Positions 33,717 through 44,879 are shown, counted from the first letter of the stretch. The stretch is 64,000 nucleotides of DNA from Diphasiastrum complanatum (GCA_029204225.1 CM055092.1:99399460-99463459), one strand, 5' to 3'. Notes: a model not told the origin generated them from the sequence alone. Translations and numbers: made by a program.

Positions 33717-34083
33717 CGGATGACACATGATACTATGACTCCTGCATCTGTCACACTTGATTATCCTGACACTCTCACGCTCTCTCCTCACATTTTTCTT
33801 TCTTCGATACCCACGCCCCCTATGGGGTCTCCATGGCAACGTGATCCCTCTTGTTAGGCCACTCCACCCATTTTTCTCAAATTCAAATCCTTATTGGTTA
33901 CACTCTCGCTCAAACTCCTCCCCAACCTTCTCCTCTTTATTCCCCTCCCCACTATTCTCGTAATCACCTTTAAACTCCTCCCATTTTTCTCCCATTCAAA
34001 TCCTTATTGGTTACACTCTTGCTCAAACTCCTCCCAAAATCATTTCCATTGTAATCAACTCCCCCACTCTTTTTGACACTCCC
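33717..34083. other. C/T-rich non-coding, internal direct repeats
   Basis: The stretch TCCTTATTGGTTACACTC with TTTTTCTC on its left occurs twice (about 33885 and 34000). No gene seen. Confidence 0.4.
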
Positions 34084-34458
34084 TTTGCCACCTCTCCATC
34101 AGCTGACATCTTGCCATCCTATGATATAGATGCAGAAAAGCACATAGTGGAGGATGATCGCGGTGGTCGCGTCATCACTTGCATAAGGCAACTCACGCAT
34201 GTGGTCTTCAACAAGGACATTCTCAAGGACTGGCGCAAACAAAGTGATGAGAAAAAAAATTATGTCATTGACCAGTTGTATAAAGAATTTCCAGTCCCCT
34301 CCCCTGATTTGAAATTTGACCGAATATGGATGGAAAAACACATGGAAAGCGTGAGGAGCGACCGCAAATCAGAGATCCGAGATGCAGTGAGAGTTGGCAA
34401 ATCTAGGCCATACAACGTGCACAAAGATGATGGGAAGTTTGCAAATAAAGAATTTTGA
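34084..34458 (+). CDS. Possible CACTA accessory (TNPA/Transposase_24-like) protein fragment
   Basis: An open stretch of at least 115 codons with a TGA at 34456-34458. It contains DWRKQSDEKKNYVIDQLYKE, a hydrophobic-spaced linker, and WMEKHMESVRSDRKSEIRDA. The pattern W..s...K..i...L...F followed by a Lys/Arg-rich helix resembles the short domain found next to TNP2 in plant CACTA elements (Transposase_24-like). That match is from memory of the pattern and could be wrong. The ATG at 34111 is convenient rather than proven; homology to the piece at 33600 suggests coding begins earlier. Confidence 0.4.
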   Translation, partial: FATSPSADILPSYDIDAEKHIVEDDRGGRVITCIRQLTHVVFNKDILKDWRKQSDEKKNYVIDQLYKEFPVPSPDLKFDRIWMEKHMESVRSDRKSEIRDAVRVGKSRPYNVHKDDGKFANKEF

Positions 34459-34667
34459 GAAGATTCAAATTGTCTCAAGCAACAAAGAGAGGTTGCTAAG
34501 AAGTGCACAGAGATGGCAGGGCCCTTGCACCTAGGCAATGGTGGCCAAGGTTCTTTTCATGCCCTTTTCGTAAATCTCTCCACCCATAAGTTGAACTTGT
34601 TTTTGTCATAATTCATATTACAGTCACTGATTTGTCAATTCATGCAGAAATCTACCATAAAGTGGTC

Positions 34668-34720
34668 CTCTTTCAAGCTTAGTTGACCAGTTTCAAACTG
34701 GTCAACTGAACTTGAAAGAG
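34668..34720. repeat. Near-perfect 26-bp-arm hairpin
   Basis: Arms 34668-34693 and 34695-34720 are reverse complements except at two positions, with a single C between them. The core AGTTGACCAGTTT/AAACTGGTCAACT is perfect. TTGAC words (W-box core) continue to the right, near 34724-34760. Confidence 0.9.
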
Positions 34721-35342
34721 ATATCGGGTTGACCAAGCGTTGACTGACCAAAACTTTTGACTGGCCATAACTTCTTTCTCGGAACTGGATCATGTTGGGT
34801 GTTGTTGAATAGTTCTCGTTGAGGGATTTCTAATGGCACCATAATCGTCGTTCAAAAGTTACACTGTTTTTTTGTTGAGTTGCATACTATACTACAAATA
34901 AAATGGCTTATTTACGGGATGCCCCTGACGCAAAATTATAGTTCTTTTAAACAAAAAAAAAAACCAATTTGAAGGAGGTACATTGAGAAAAAAAATAAAG
35001 AGTATCCTTCTGAAAGGCCTCTTTTGTGTTCAGATTTTCTCTAATGATGGGGACGATTCAGCTGCAACCTTGCTGGTACCCAATCTTATAATTGGCATTC
35101 GTGTATTTTCTCTCAAAATCTCTTTGCTATAAAAACACGAATGCAATCATTTAGATACGAAACATGATTGGTAATAAAAAACATATCTAAAATAATTATA
35201 ATAAAATCAAACTAAAAAAGAAAAACTTACAAATTGGGCTTGTAAATTGGATTTCCCACCCGAGCCAAGGGTGAGATTGGCCCAAGAGATTGATCTTGTT
35301 GTTGTTTGAAGCGATCAGGATTGGGATGCTTGGACTCGTGTA
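34721..35342. other. No gene seen
   Basis: AT-rich, short frames only; an A run near 34953 and repeated GTTGAC words next to the hairpin. Confidence 0.5.
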
Positions 35343-35750
35343 TCACCTTTGCCCAATCTTTCTTTGAAGCCCACGCTGGCCTTTTTTTGCCATTTTAACA
35401 TATCTTCGTAAGGATTGATGCTTATGACGAATATGCATACACATATTCGTCAATGCCCACACCTCCCCAGATCTATTTGATTGAAGAAACTCACTATTCA
35501 AAATCGCAAGTATCTTATTCTTGTCATCTTGGTCTTGTTGCTCCCAAGGAGTGAATAAGTTGTGGCCAAAATATTTGAGTGCAAGGTCATGCATCCTATT
35601 GATGACGACATTTCCCTTGGTATCTTTGATGATGGAACCATCATCTTCTAAATTATAAAACAAATTGTATGATTCCTCCAATGGGATATCCATCGAAAGA
35701 TTACCTCTATTGAAATCGGGCTCTTCTTCGAAAAGACAAAGATATTTCAA
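35343..35750 (-). CDS. Unrecognised ORF, possibly TNPA-like
   Basis: 135 codons. The first half is acidic (EEEPDFNRGN, EDDGSIIKD). The second half has WEQQDQDDKNKILAILNSEF followed by MCMHIRHKHQSLRRYVKMAK. The second half has the same general pattern as 34111-34458 (Trp, charged turn, K..I...L...F, then a basic helix), on the opposite strand, and may be a second CACTA accessory protein. The homology is weak and unproven. The start is the first ATG of the frame. Confidence 0.35.
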   Translation of the reverse strand: MKYLCLFEEEPDFNRGNLSMDIPLEESYNLFYNLEDDGSIIKDTKGNVVINRMHDLALKYFGHNLFTPWEQQDQDDKNKILAILNSEFLQSNRSGEVWALTNMCMHIRHKHQSLRRYVKMAKKGQRGLQRKIGQR

Positions 35751-35759
35751 TTTCTATGT

Positions 35760-36275
35760 TGACGGCACAGAAGTCAAGCCAGAAGGTGATGTAGCCATTA
35801 TCACCAAAGCAATATGCAACCATGATTGAATTTTGGCTCTAGGTTGAATTCTGACTCAGGGTTGAATTTGAATCCTTCATCTTTCCAACCAAAGTAGAAA
35901 CTATTCTACAGATACTATAAGGACTTGGACATGAAATCAAGGGCTGCAAAACTTTGAAATATAAAAATGAGAAGAAGTAGTACCAACAACAAGCCCATAT
36001 GACCAAGGTCGGAGAACAACATGATATCTATTCCTGATATTTCGATTCTGGAGCAACACAACATATGACTCACCACCAAGACTAGTTCAAATATTATAAA
36101 TCTTTCACCCACTCTCGAGTTGTGCAACTAGGAGACAACTCATCACATTCGATCCATGGTGAAGGAACAGTAAGGGTCGAATTTTAGAAGGGTGATGTCA
36201 AGTTGCTATCCAAATTTCTCCACGTACTAAATCTAACCAAGAACCTACTCTCAGTTAGTAGAATTGTGAAAATGT
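35760..36275 (+). pseudogene. Copia gag/protease fragment
   Basis: Similar to 42180-42680. It has a decayed zinc-knuckle area near 35890 and then YFDSGATQHMTHHQD, with the protease DSGA site at about 36045, followed by VQLGDNS, KFLHVLNLTKNLLSVSR. Stops and frameshifts make it non-functional. It ends where the tRNA-like element begins. Confidence 0.75.
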
Positions 36276-36297
36276 TTTATTCTTGGTGTGTGTGGTC

Positions 36298-36367
36298 GGC
36301 GGGCTAGCGATTGAACCTATGACCTCCCCCATTTCAGTGGGGTGCTCTACCACTAACCTACCCGTCC
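36298..36367 (-). repeat. tRNA-derived element (SINE head or tRNA-Phe-like pseudogene)
   Basis: The minus strand contains an A-box-like TTAGTGGTAGAGC (36344-36356), an anticodon arm CCCCA/TGGGG around a loop CTGAAA with GAA in the anticodon position, and a B-box-like GGTTCAATCGC (36307-36317). The outer ends (GGACGGG and CCCGCC) can pair with one A-C mismatch. The six-base anticodon loop and the weak acceptor stem argue against a working tRNA. Confidence 0.5.
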
Positions 36368-36480
36368 ATTTGTATTCCAAGAGGGTTGTGCAAGGGCTAT
36401 AGCCTTGACACTTTTCAACACTCCCCCTCAAGGCATAGCCCTTTATAGCTACTACCCGCCTAAATCACACCCACAACCAT
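36368..36480 (-). other. Copia leader, antisense
   Basis: Contains ACACTCCCCCTCAAGGC, a stretch typically seen in antisense copies of the copia leader, next to the PBS. Confidence 0.45.
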
Positions 36481-36493
36481 GGCTCTGATACCA
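36481..36493 (-). promoter_or_regulatory. Copia primer binding site (tRNA-iMet), minus strand
   Basis: TGGTATCAGAGCC on the minus strand, preceded by CTTTCACA, the expected LTR 3' end. The LTR would extend to the right of 36494 and has at most about 110 bp before CACTA sequence begins. Confidence 0.7.
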
Positions 36494-36599
36494 TGTGAAA
36501 GTTTACAAGTTGTAATATGAATTGCATTTGATTTCTTTAGGTTTTACAGCTTCCATATATAACACGTGTCTCGTTTGGGGACCGAATATTGATGCTCGA

Positions 36600-37172
36600 C
36601 ACTCACATTATCTAAGCAAAGTTGTATATGAAAATCATCGCAAATACTTGCGTGAGAATCATTCGTTTCGAAATACACAAAGAAAGGGATTAGGAGGAAA
36701 GAAGGAAACAAGGATGCCTCCAAAGAGGATGTCCATGGAAGATCGGCACAAGCTCTAGATTGAATCTGAGATCAAGCCAATCAATGGTATGAAAAGAGTA
36801 TCTATCTTTCATTGTCTACCATATTGGAATAAACTTTTGCTCAATCACTTGCTTGATCATATGGATATATTCAAAAATGTGAGTGAATCATTATGGAAAC
36901 ACTTGGTGGGCAAAAAAGATAGTATTAATGCAAGACAAGACCTACAAGAATCAAAGACAAAAGCAGAGTATTGGCGAAAGTTGGGTATAGATGAAAATAC
37001 TCATATCATTCAAAGAGCCCCTTGGATTCTTACCAAGGAAGAGTACAAGTATGTACGCATTTGCGAGATGAGAACGCCAATTGGTTTTGCTCATTCACTA
37101 CGAACATCATTCACAACAAAAGGAGAACTTCATGGTCTTAGATCTCATGATTGCTTGAAGATGCATGAGTAA
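36600..37172 (+). pseudogene. CACTA TNP2 transposase, middle part
   Basis: The plus strand first reads ENHRKYLRENHSFRNTQRKG, ETRMPPKRM, the conserved TNP2 block (GHRRFL...HPFR type). After a stop it reads HCLPYWNKLLLNHLLDHMDI, then FKNVSESLWKHL, and APWILTKEEY with a segment ending LHGLRSHDCLKMHE, which corresponds to the KSHDxHVL motif. The order matches the family. A stop near 36757 and the loss of the upstream catalytic core show it is dead. Confidence 0.8.
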
Positions 37173-37289
37173 ATCTTTCCAATGTGTGTTCGTGGTTGTC
37201 TAATTGATCAACTTCACAATACCATTTACAAATAAGCATCCATTGTCAAGTACTTACATTTCTTTCATTTACGTTTTATGCTACTGCAT

Positions 37290-37877
37290 ATTTATTTTAC
37301 ATGCAAGTTTGATAAAGTCATATGATGATGATCATATACCACAAATATGATGTAGATGGATGTGTGACAAGAAGATTCGTGAGATAGATGAGGAAAAAAA
37401 ACATGACGATATAAGTGGAGGCTATATGTATGCTTGAGAGATATTTTCCAACCTCCATCTTGGACATACAAGTGCATCTGGTTGTGCACTTGGTCCAAGA
37501 AATTGATATTGTTGGTCCTATGTGCACTCAAGGTACAAAATATACGATTTTGATTTTTTTGGCCTCAATGTATTTAGCATCATTTTTTTACTATGTCATT
37601 GACCACTGCTCTCATTATTGCAATAAATGTTTATAACTAGATTTTTTTTTTGGAGAGATTCATGAAAGTTTTGAAATATTTTGTGCGTCAAAAGACAAGA
37701 CCAGAGGGAAGCATTGTCGATGGGTGGTTAGTGCAAGAATCTCTTATCTATGTCACTGAATTTTTGCTTCAAATACATTCATCTACTCCATGGCTATGGA
37801 ATGATGAGGAGAACAATGAGGTAAAAGGCAAAAGACCCCAAGGTATAGGTTCTCTTAAGAAAAGGAGCCTTTTCTAA
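37290..37877 (+). pseudogene. CACTA TNP2, DUF4218 part
   Basis: Open stretches 37415-37636 and 37650-37877. The first has ICMLERYFPTSILDIQVHLV and HLVQEIDIVGP; the second has MERFMKVLKYFVRQKTRPEG, SIVDGWLVQE and YVTEFL. This is the DUF4218 region that follows the transposase core in plant TNP2. A frame change and a stop separate the two pieces. Confidence 0.8.
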
Positions 37878-38259
37878 GAGAAAAAATTTCTACTTTCATG
37901 CTCTATAATTCTAAAGTGATGGATAAGTGGTTGGAATTATACGAGAGAAGAAAAAAAAAATGTTGTCTAGAAATAAACACCGACATAATAGGCATAGTAG
38001 GGGCCATGCTGCACCTTCACGTGATGTTGACCAATGCACCATAGACAGACAAGATCAAAGGGACAAGTCATATCTGACACAGAATGGGAATTTGCAAGAG
38101 GATGTGATTGGAAGGTTTCTTTATTGTTTTTTTTTTAGTAAAAATACAATGTACATGTATAATAATTGATTATTGTCCTAATTACAGTTAATATGTGGCA
38201 GTATCGAAAGTATAGTGCAATGTAGGCATATGGTTGTTGTCATCGCGTTGAACGAGTTG

Positions 38260-38943
38260 ACATGAAACGAGAAACTTATGATTGTGTTGTGATGGCATCT
38301 TTCAATCAAGAAAGTCCGAGTAGTGCGAGACCAAAGTCCAATCTCTAGAGAGCTTGAGTATGTAGGAATTATTCAAGATATATATGAAGTGTGTTTCGGC
38401 AAAAATGGTAAATAGTTTTTGTTTGATGTGAAATGGTTCAAAATCAATTATCAAGGGTCAAATGCAACCGTGAAAAGAGATCGTAGTGGATTTTTTGCTA
38501 TCGATTCAACCAAGACATTAAGCATGGATTTTTCAAACACATTGGTGTCGCCTTGTCATTGTGAACAGGTTTGTCAGATGAGTTTGACATCCATTTTTCC
38601 TCAATCATAATCAGTGATATACACTATTTCATTGCAATTCCATGACATTGTTTGAACAAACTTTATAACTTAACATTGTTAAATATTTGAAAATGCATAC
38701 ATTGAGAATGAAATGGATGACTTGAATATTGACAACACAAACATGGATGTTGATGAGAATATAAAAATATCTCCAAGTTTTCTAAATATTATAGAAAATA
38801 CTATAAATGAATCGAATGATTCTGACACAAACGACAATATCGAGAGAGTCCGATTACTATAGTATTGATGATGAAATTCATCTAAGCGGAGATGAGTTGC
38901 AAGATGTACTAGGTGATGAATTTGAATCTTGTTATGATGAATA
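38260..38943 (+). pseudogene. CACTA TNP2, DUF4216 part and acidic tail
   Basis: The plus strand reads LEYVGIIQDIYEVCFGKNGK, a stop, then FLFDVKWFKI and RSGFFAIDSTK, as in the DUF4216 C-terminal region of TNP2 (pattern: YYG.l..I.El...g...vlF.C.W). The gene ends near 38943 after an acidic Asp/Glu-rich tail (IDDEIHLSGDELQDVLGDEF). A (TA)n tract follows directly. Confidence 0.7.
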
Positions 38944-38945
38944 AA

Positions 38946-38950
38946 TTATA

Positions 38951-38986
<36 letters not shown>
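38946..38986. repeat. (TA)n microsatellite
   Basis: About 40 bp of TA dinucleotide with one G interruption. Confidence 0.95.
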
Positions 38987-38988
<2 letters not shown>

Positions 38989-39756
38989 AACCATTTATGA
39001 TAAAATAATAGTTTGCATAATTATTGCATCTTTATAATGCATTCTTGTATTTTTCAAGTTCATCTTGAGTTATATCTGACAATCACTTATGATTCATTCT
39101 AAATCAAATGCTTTCACTGCAATCTATACCTTATTAAAGATCTAGCTAAAATTGATTGACCAAATAAAACAATTAGTGAACATACGTTGATCATTTATAT
39201 ACGCTTCAAAAATAATTTTCTTTTGAAACATCCTTACTATACTGAAAATCTATATATTAAAGCAATATCTTCATATCTTCACTCTGGTTGAAATAATTTT
39301 CCTTTTCAAAGAAAAAAAAAATTGTAGATATATACTTGTTGGTTTCAATATTCTTTCTTTGCTTCTTTGCTCAGTCCACAATGTTGACATTGCAATTCAT
39401 CACAATCAAGTATGCACAATCATGCGAATTATATATTCACATAGTCATGCACAATCATGCAAATTATATATTCTCATAGTCATCATATATTCACATTATA
39501 ATATGAGAGATAATAATACACTTTTTCATAGTGTTCGATAATTCATTCATCTTTGCTACCACACAAATGTATATAACATTGCTTTTTTTTCATCAACAAA
39601 TTTTTGGAACATAACGATTTTGTCAGAGCATAATAATTTGACATCATAATCATTTAATTTTTAGTTCAAAATCATGATCATATAATAATCATTTTATTAT
39701 TAGTTAGCACTTATTCAAAATCTCAAAAGAAGTCTTATTCAAATTAATCCAACTTT
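38987..39756. other. AT-rich, no gene seen
   Basis: Short frames only. Near 39420-39480 the stretch CATGCAAATTATATATTC(T/A)CATAGTCA is repeated in tandem about three times. Confidence 0.5.
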
Positions 39757-40168
39757 GGAATTCTCTGGAAATTTGCCACGCGTGGCAAATCTCTAGAATT
39801 ACACTTATAGTGAAAGTTGGTTAAATAACAGTCATGCATGGCACTTCCACGCGTGGCTCAATCATGACAATCACTTTGGCACTCATTTTTTAAAACTCTA
39901 TTTTTAAAACATCTCTAGTCGAGTTTTCTCACATGGATTTCTCTCTACCTGAGAGAAGGGCATTTCCAGACTTATATTTCAGTTGGACAAGTATTCACAC
40001 TTGTGAATGTACTTGTCTTGATGATTTATGCATGGTAGAAAGTGCTCTTGCCTTAGATTTATGCAATAGATCTTGATTTTCAATCTATGTGTGATCTATG
40101 TGCAATCACAAAGTCTCAAGAGATCAATAACACACTTTGTGGCACTCCCACATGTGTGAATTTCAACA
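39757..40168 (+). repeat. Copia 5' LTR
   Basis: The right end is fixed by TTTCAACA followed by the PBS. The left end is a guess at TGGAATTCTCTGG. It contains a perfect 20-bp palindrome, ATTTGCCACGCGTGGCAAAT, at 39771-39790, and the core CCACGCGTGG again at 39847-39856. Confidence 0.55.
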
Positions 40169-40180
40169 TGGTATCAGAGC
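40169..40180 (+). promoter_or_regulatory. Copia primer binding site (tRNA-iMet)
   Basis: TGGTATCAGAGC, the exact complement of the 3' end of plant initiator tRNA-Met, directly after the LTR end. Confidence 0.9.
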
Positions 40181-40793
40181 TAGCCTAAGATATCCATGCA
40201 TATGTCAATTGGATGTGAAAATTTGCCTTGAAATCAAGAACTTTTGAGTGTACTTGCATCTACCAAAATTTGAATGGTTGGTGTTTCTCCAAGGTAGATC
40301 CGAATTGAGTGCTTGATTGCTTGTTGGAAAGCAACTGGTAAATGTAGTTTCTAGTGCAATTGATTTCAAGTCAATTGGATGTGCCTCGAAGTGATGTAGG
40401 TAGGGCACCTAACCTATGTAGACACATCAATTTAAGCTCACTTCTTGCTTTTTGATCCAAAAACACAAGGGAAAGCTTGCCAATATTGTCTATTTGAGAT
40501 CTAGACAATTTTTTGAGGTCATAGCCATATAGTTTCATGCAATACAATTGTATTTGAGTCATTTGTGAATGTTTTTGAGTGCTTTTGAGTGCTTGAGTCA
40601 AGTTGACCCAAACTTTGTCCATGCTCCATCTTGGGATGAGAGTTTGATCTAGTCTGAGAGAGATTGGTAGAGCTAGTGAGATGGGTCTCACACCAAGTCT
40701 CATATTGGAGTTAGTAGTGCACCTTTTAATGATCCATTATTGAGAGAGAAGCAACACCTTCTGATCTATTACAAGACATCATTTTCACTTTTC
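40181..40793 (+). other. Copia leader, no gene
   Basis: 613 bp between PBS and gag start, unusually long for a copia leader; no conserved coding seen on the plus strand. Confidence 0.5.
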
Positions 40794-41340
40794 ATGGCTT
40801 CCATAGGTTCCTTCCTATTAATGTCAAGTGAGAGATTGAACACCTCCAATTATGACATTTGGAAGGTGAGGATGGACTCCATTTTGGTGCCCCAAGATGT
40901 GATGGAGATTGTGCTAGGACTTGAGGAGGAGTCTCAAGAGCTCCAAGAGGATTAAAAGTACAAGAAAAGGGCTAGGATGTCCCTACATATCATAAAGATG
41001 AATGTTTCCAATGAAGTGTTGTGGGAGATTGGCTCATGCACCTCATCCAAGGAGGCTTGGGACACATTGGAATCCCTCTATGAAAAGAACACATTGAAGG
41101 ATGATGGAGAGGTGAAAGCTTACTTCAAGAAGGACAAGCCAAGAGGAAGGGTCGAAGAGCAACATCAACATTTCAAGAAGGACAAATCAAAGGAGGAGAG
41201 TGATGAGGAGTCATCACAAAAAAGTTGCAAATCCAACAAGAAGTGCTACTTTTGTGGTAAGAATGGGTATTTTGCTTCTAATTGTTTCAAGAAGAAAGAG
41301 TTTAAGAGGGATGGTGATGTGGTAGCAAGTGAGACTAGAT
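40794..41340 (+). pseudogene. Copia gag with one stop and internal deletion
   Basis: The ATG at 40794 begins MASIGSFLLMSSERLNTSNY and continues DIWKVRMDSIL. A TAA at 40953 interrupts the same frame, which continues with MSLHIIKMNVSNEVLWEI, CTSSKEAWDTLESLYE (UBN2-type gag core). It then passes abruptly into a Lys/Glu-rich linker and a zinc knuckle CYFCGKNGYFASNC, in which the usual GHxxxxC His is replaced by Tyr. The part of gag between LESLYEKN and the linker is shorter than usual. Confidence 0.8.
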
Positions 41341-42165
41341 GTGGTAATATTTCAAGATTGATGTTAATCCTTGTGGACGTGTGGCCAAGAGGAGCTTGGA
41401 TCATCTCAAGGAGGAGAAGGCAAGTAATCTACCTCAACCTATGTTCCAAGACGGTGAGGCTCATGAAGATGGTGCTTTGGCAAAAACACATGGAGAGTTA
41501 TTATTTCATGTGACTTATTACTTAAAGACTTCAATTGGAGGTATCTCCTATCAAAGGTGCTTGATATGAAGATTGCAATAGTTGATACGTTGGGGATCTT
41601 TAGAGCCATATGCTTTGTCAACATTCATTTGAAAGTAAGGAATAAGGAGGATCTAATCTCAATCTAGAGGATGATGGTAGGATTTTCAAATCTACCAAAA
41701 ATCCAAGTGTATGATGGAGAGTTGCCAAGGCTTGAGGAGGAGGCTTCTCAACACATGGTTTTATGGAGATATTCAAGAGTCAAGGCCGAGTCTATGTGGC
41801 TCACTTCTCATGGCAAAGAGGGGCAAGTTTCAGGTGGTATCTACTCCAACATTCTCACTTATGCTTCTCTTCCATTATTTGATATACCATCTTGGTTTAT
41901 TGAGGATTCTACATCTCAAAGTTCAAGTCAGGCAATACTAGTTTTGTATGATGCCTATTACATCAACATATTTCTTGTCATTGATGGCTTAGATATGTTT
42001 CCAAATCATTTTGAAAGCAAGTGGTTGTCTCATCAAATGTATGCTCTTGGATCTACTAAGAGCAAGAATGAGTTTGTTACTCATAGTGTGAAAAATCATG
42101 TTTTTACATGTTTTGAGGCAATTCTTAAACTTCTCTTGAGATTAAGTGAAACATCCTTGTAGTCT
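41341..42165 (+). pseudogene. Unrecognised coding-like stretch between copia gag and protease
   Basis: The open stretch 41671-42162 (163 codons) and shorter frames before it read like degraded copia sequence: short overlaps such as VSGGIYSNILTYASLPLFDI do not fit copia domains that I recognise. It could be a rearranged linker or inserted sequence. Confidence 0.3.
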
Positions 42166-43642
42166 AGGTCGAATTTTAACTTAGGGTCAAATACTAGCTC
42201 GAGTGAAATTTGAATTCTTCTTCATCATTCCAGCCAAAGCAAAACCTGTTCTACGAATATTGTAAGAGGATTGGCCATCTCATCAAGAATTGCAGAATAC
42301 TCAAGTACAACAATGAAAAGAAGATGCAGTCCCAACAACAAGCAAATGCTGCTTCAACCAGTTACTCGATCTAGCATGAAGAGAAAGATGAAGCTACATT
42401 TTTTGACCAAAGTCAAAGAACAACATGATATCGATTCTTGGTATTTGGACTCAGGTGCAACACAACACATGACTCACAATCAAGACTGGTTCCATGACTA
42501 CAAGTCATAAACCCATTCTAGAGCTGTGCAACTTGGAGACAACTCACTCATTCCATTGCGGATGAAGGAACAATTAGAATCAAATTCCAGAAAGGTGATG
42601 TAATGTTTTTGTCCAATGTTCTTCACATTCCAAATCTGACCAAAAACTTGCTCTTAGTTAGCAAAATTACAGATTCAGGTCAGAGGGTCGAATTCGATAG
42701 ACAAGGCTGCACTATTCTTGACAAATTCAAAAAAATTTTGCTTTTAGTAGAAGATGTGGCAATTTGCACAAACTCAGTCACTCCTATTCTACAAGTAGTC
42801 AAGCTCTCTATACTACTACTTCTGATTCAAATGATATATCATAGATTAGGCCATTTAAATTCTAGTTGTAATCGACAAATGTTAAAACAAAACTTAGTAC
42901 AAAATTTACCCTTCATTAGCAAATTTAATACTCCATGTAAAAGCTGTATTTCCAGCAAGCATGTTAGAAGTTCAATCATTTCAGATCCAGAATGTATTTC
43001 TAAAAATTTGCTAGATCTTGTACACATGGACATTTGTGGTCCTATGTAGACTAGTTCCACAAGAGGAGCTGTCTATTTGTTGACTATTATTGATGACTTC
43101 GCTCAAAGGACTGTAACATATTTCTTGAAGAACAAATCCAATACTCTCAAGTTCTTCATGCAGTTCAAGGCATCATCAGAAAAATCGACCCAGAGAAGAA
43201 TCAAAGCTTTTACACTCAGATGCAGAGGGAGTATTTATCTCCAACAAACTCGAAGACTTCTACAAGGCAACCGTGATACAACAACATTTTACAACAAGCT
43301 CACCTCAGTTAAATGGTGTAGCTAAATGGAACACTCAGTCACTCATTGAAAGTGCAAGGAGCATGCTGGCCCATGCATCTCTTCCAAAGAAGTTCTGGGC
43401 AGAAGCTGTTACTACAACAGCCTACCTTCAAAATCGATCCATTTCATAGGCCCTGAATGGCAAGACACTTTATCAGGTGTGGACAAGATCGAAGCCATTA
43501 CTCAACCATATCAGAGTGTTTGGATGTTTCCCTTTCAGTCAGATCACTACTTGTGAACCTCAAGGGAGGATTACTTACAATCTTTAGGATCTTGAACTTA
43601 CTAACTTTACTTTTACATAAAACAAGTCTTGAAAAAACTTAA
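42166..43642 (+). pseudogene. Copia protease, pre-integrase and integrase remnants
   Basis: Order seen: a decayed zinc knuckle (FYEYCKRIGHLIKNCRIL, near 42250); protease SWYLDSGATQHMTHNQDWF (DSGA near 42450); pre-integrase with FLSNVLHIPNLTKNLLLVSK, HRLGHLN and SCISSKH (42600-42970); the start of integrase MDICGPM (about 43030) and LLTIIDDFAQRTVTYFLK; and a later part with SLIESARSMLAHASLPKKFW (about 43340). Stops and several frameshifts are present. RT and RNase H are absent; the element stops near 43640 with no 3' LTR seen. Confidence 0.8.
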
Positions 43643-44589
43643 ATGAAATAAAATTAAACTTGAAATAATGAATCCAAAATTCATTCACAAAATCATTCAC
43701 ATGCAACAAAAGCATCTAGATTTGTTGCTTTCCTAGAGTAATTTAGTTTTTTTTTCTTGTTTGTGGATTAATGTAGGAACCAACATTCAAGTAAACTAAA
43801 TAGGCTAGAAATGTGGTATAAATCTTGCATATCCTCCAACATTCTAGTTTTTGATGTTCTTGGGATGTCCAAGAATCAAAACATTGATTGGTTTCTTGAT
43901 TCTTGGACTTCTTAAATGCTGTAGATTAGTTCTTGTTTTAGCTTTGTGGATTAATGCAAGTGTAGCTCAGTTTTAGTAAAGTGTAGGATCTGATTCAAGT
44001 CGTTTTTAGAGTAGGTAGCTGTAGAATCAATTGAATGTTCATTTGGGCTACATGCTGATTTGTAAATGAATGCTCATGGCTTGCATCTCTGTTTGAATGT
44101 GAGTGTTTTCAAGAGAGAATGACCTTGAGTGGTACTCTGACATGCAGGACATAATACTACAAAGATATTCAGTCAGCTTCTGCTTGGCCTGGGCATTGTA
44201 ACAAATAAGAAAATAGCCAAGTAATGCCCAAACGAGTCTGGTAATAGACAAGAAATAGTTCTGAAGAAAAAGCAAAGAAATAACCAACAGATCCTCTGGA
44301 GTAGGGGATCTGTCAACATTTGACACCGTTGCCACTTGAACTCCAATGCATTCTACATCCCGAAGAACTGCAATATTGTCACGCTCAGATCCATGCAAAC
44401 AAACTCCCAATCTCTCGCCACATCTGGGTTTCTACAAACTGGACATAGCCACATATATGGCTACATCATTGCCCATATCCACTGACTGATACACTCACAA
44501 ATCTATTGGCTACCTCATTGCTAGCAAATGCACTAACAGAGCTAGATTTCCTTCAACACAAGCTCACGTTCCTCCCGTCCCCTCACGCT
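43643..44589. other. No gene seen
   Basis: A minus-strand open stretch of 120 codons (44410-44048) has mixed composition and no recognisable motif; I do not call it a gene. Repeated phrases around ATTCTTGGACTTCTT near 43860-43920 suggest older repeats. Confidence 0.45.
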
Positions 44590-44815
44590 TCCATTCTCAA
44601 CTGAAGCCCCTTAGTGAATCTCAACCGAAGCACCTGTATCAAATCTCAACCGGAGTGATCTATTAAATCTCAACTGACACACTCTGTCAAATCTCAACCA
44701 ATGCACTCTGTTAAATCTCAACCAGAGCCCATTGCTCAATTCTCAACCGAAGCGCTCGTTCAAATCTCAACCAAAGAGATTCTATCACGTCTCAACTAAC
44801 GGGGTTCCTCACCAT
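44590..44815. repeat. Tandem array, about 30-bp unit, AAATCTCAACCGA core
   Basis: At least seven imperfect units, each beginning (A)AATCTCAACC(G/A) followed by GAAGCACTCTGT-like sequence. Confidence 0.75.
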
Positions 44816-44879
44816 TGCAACTAGACCACCTTCCACCTCTATCCACCATTGAACCGCAACAGCTGCATTCCATCACAAA

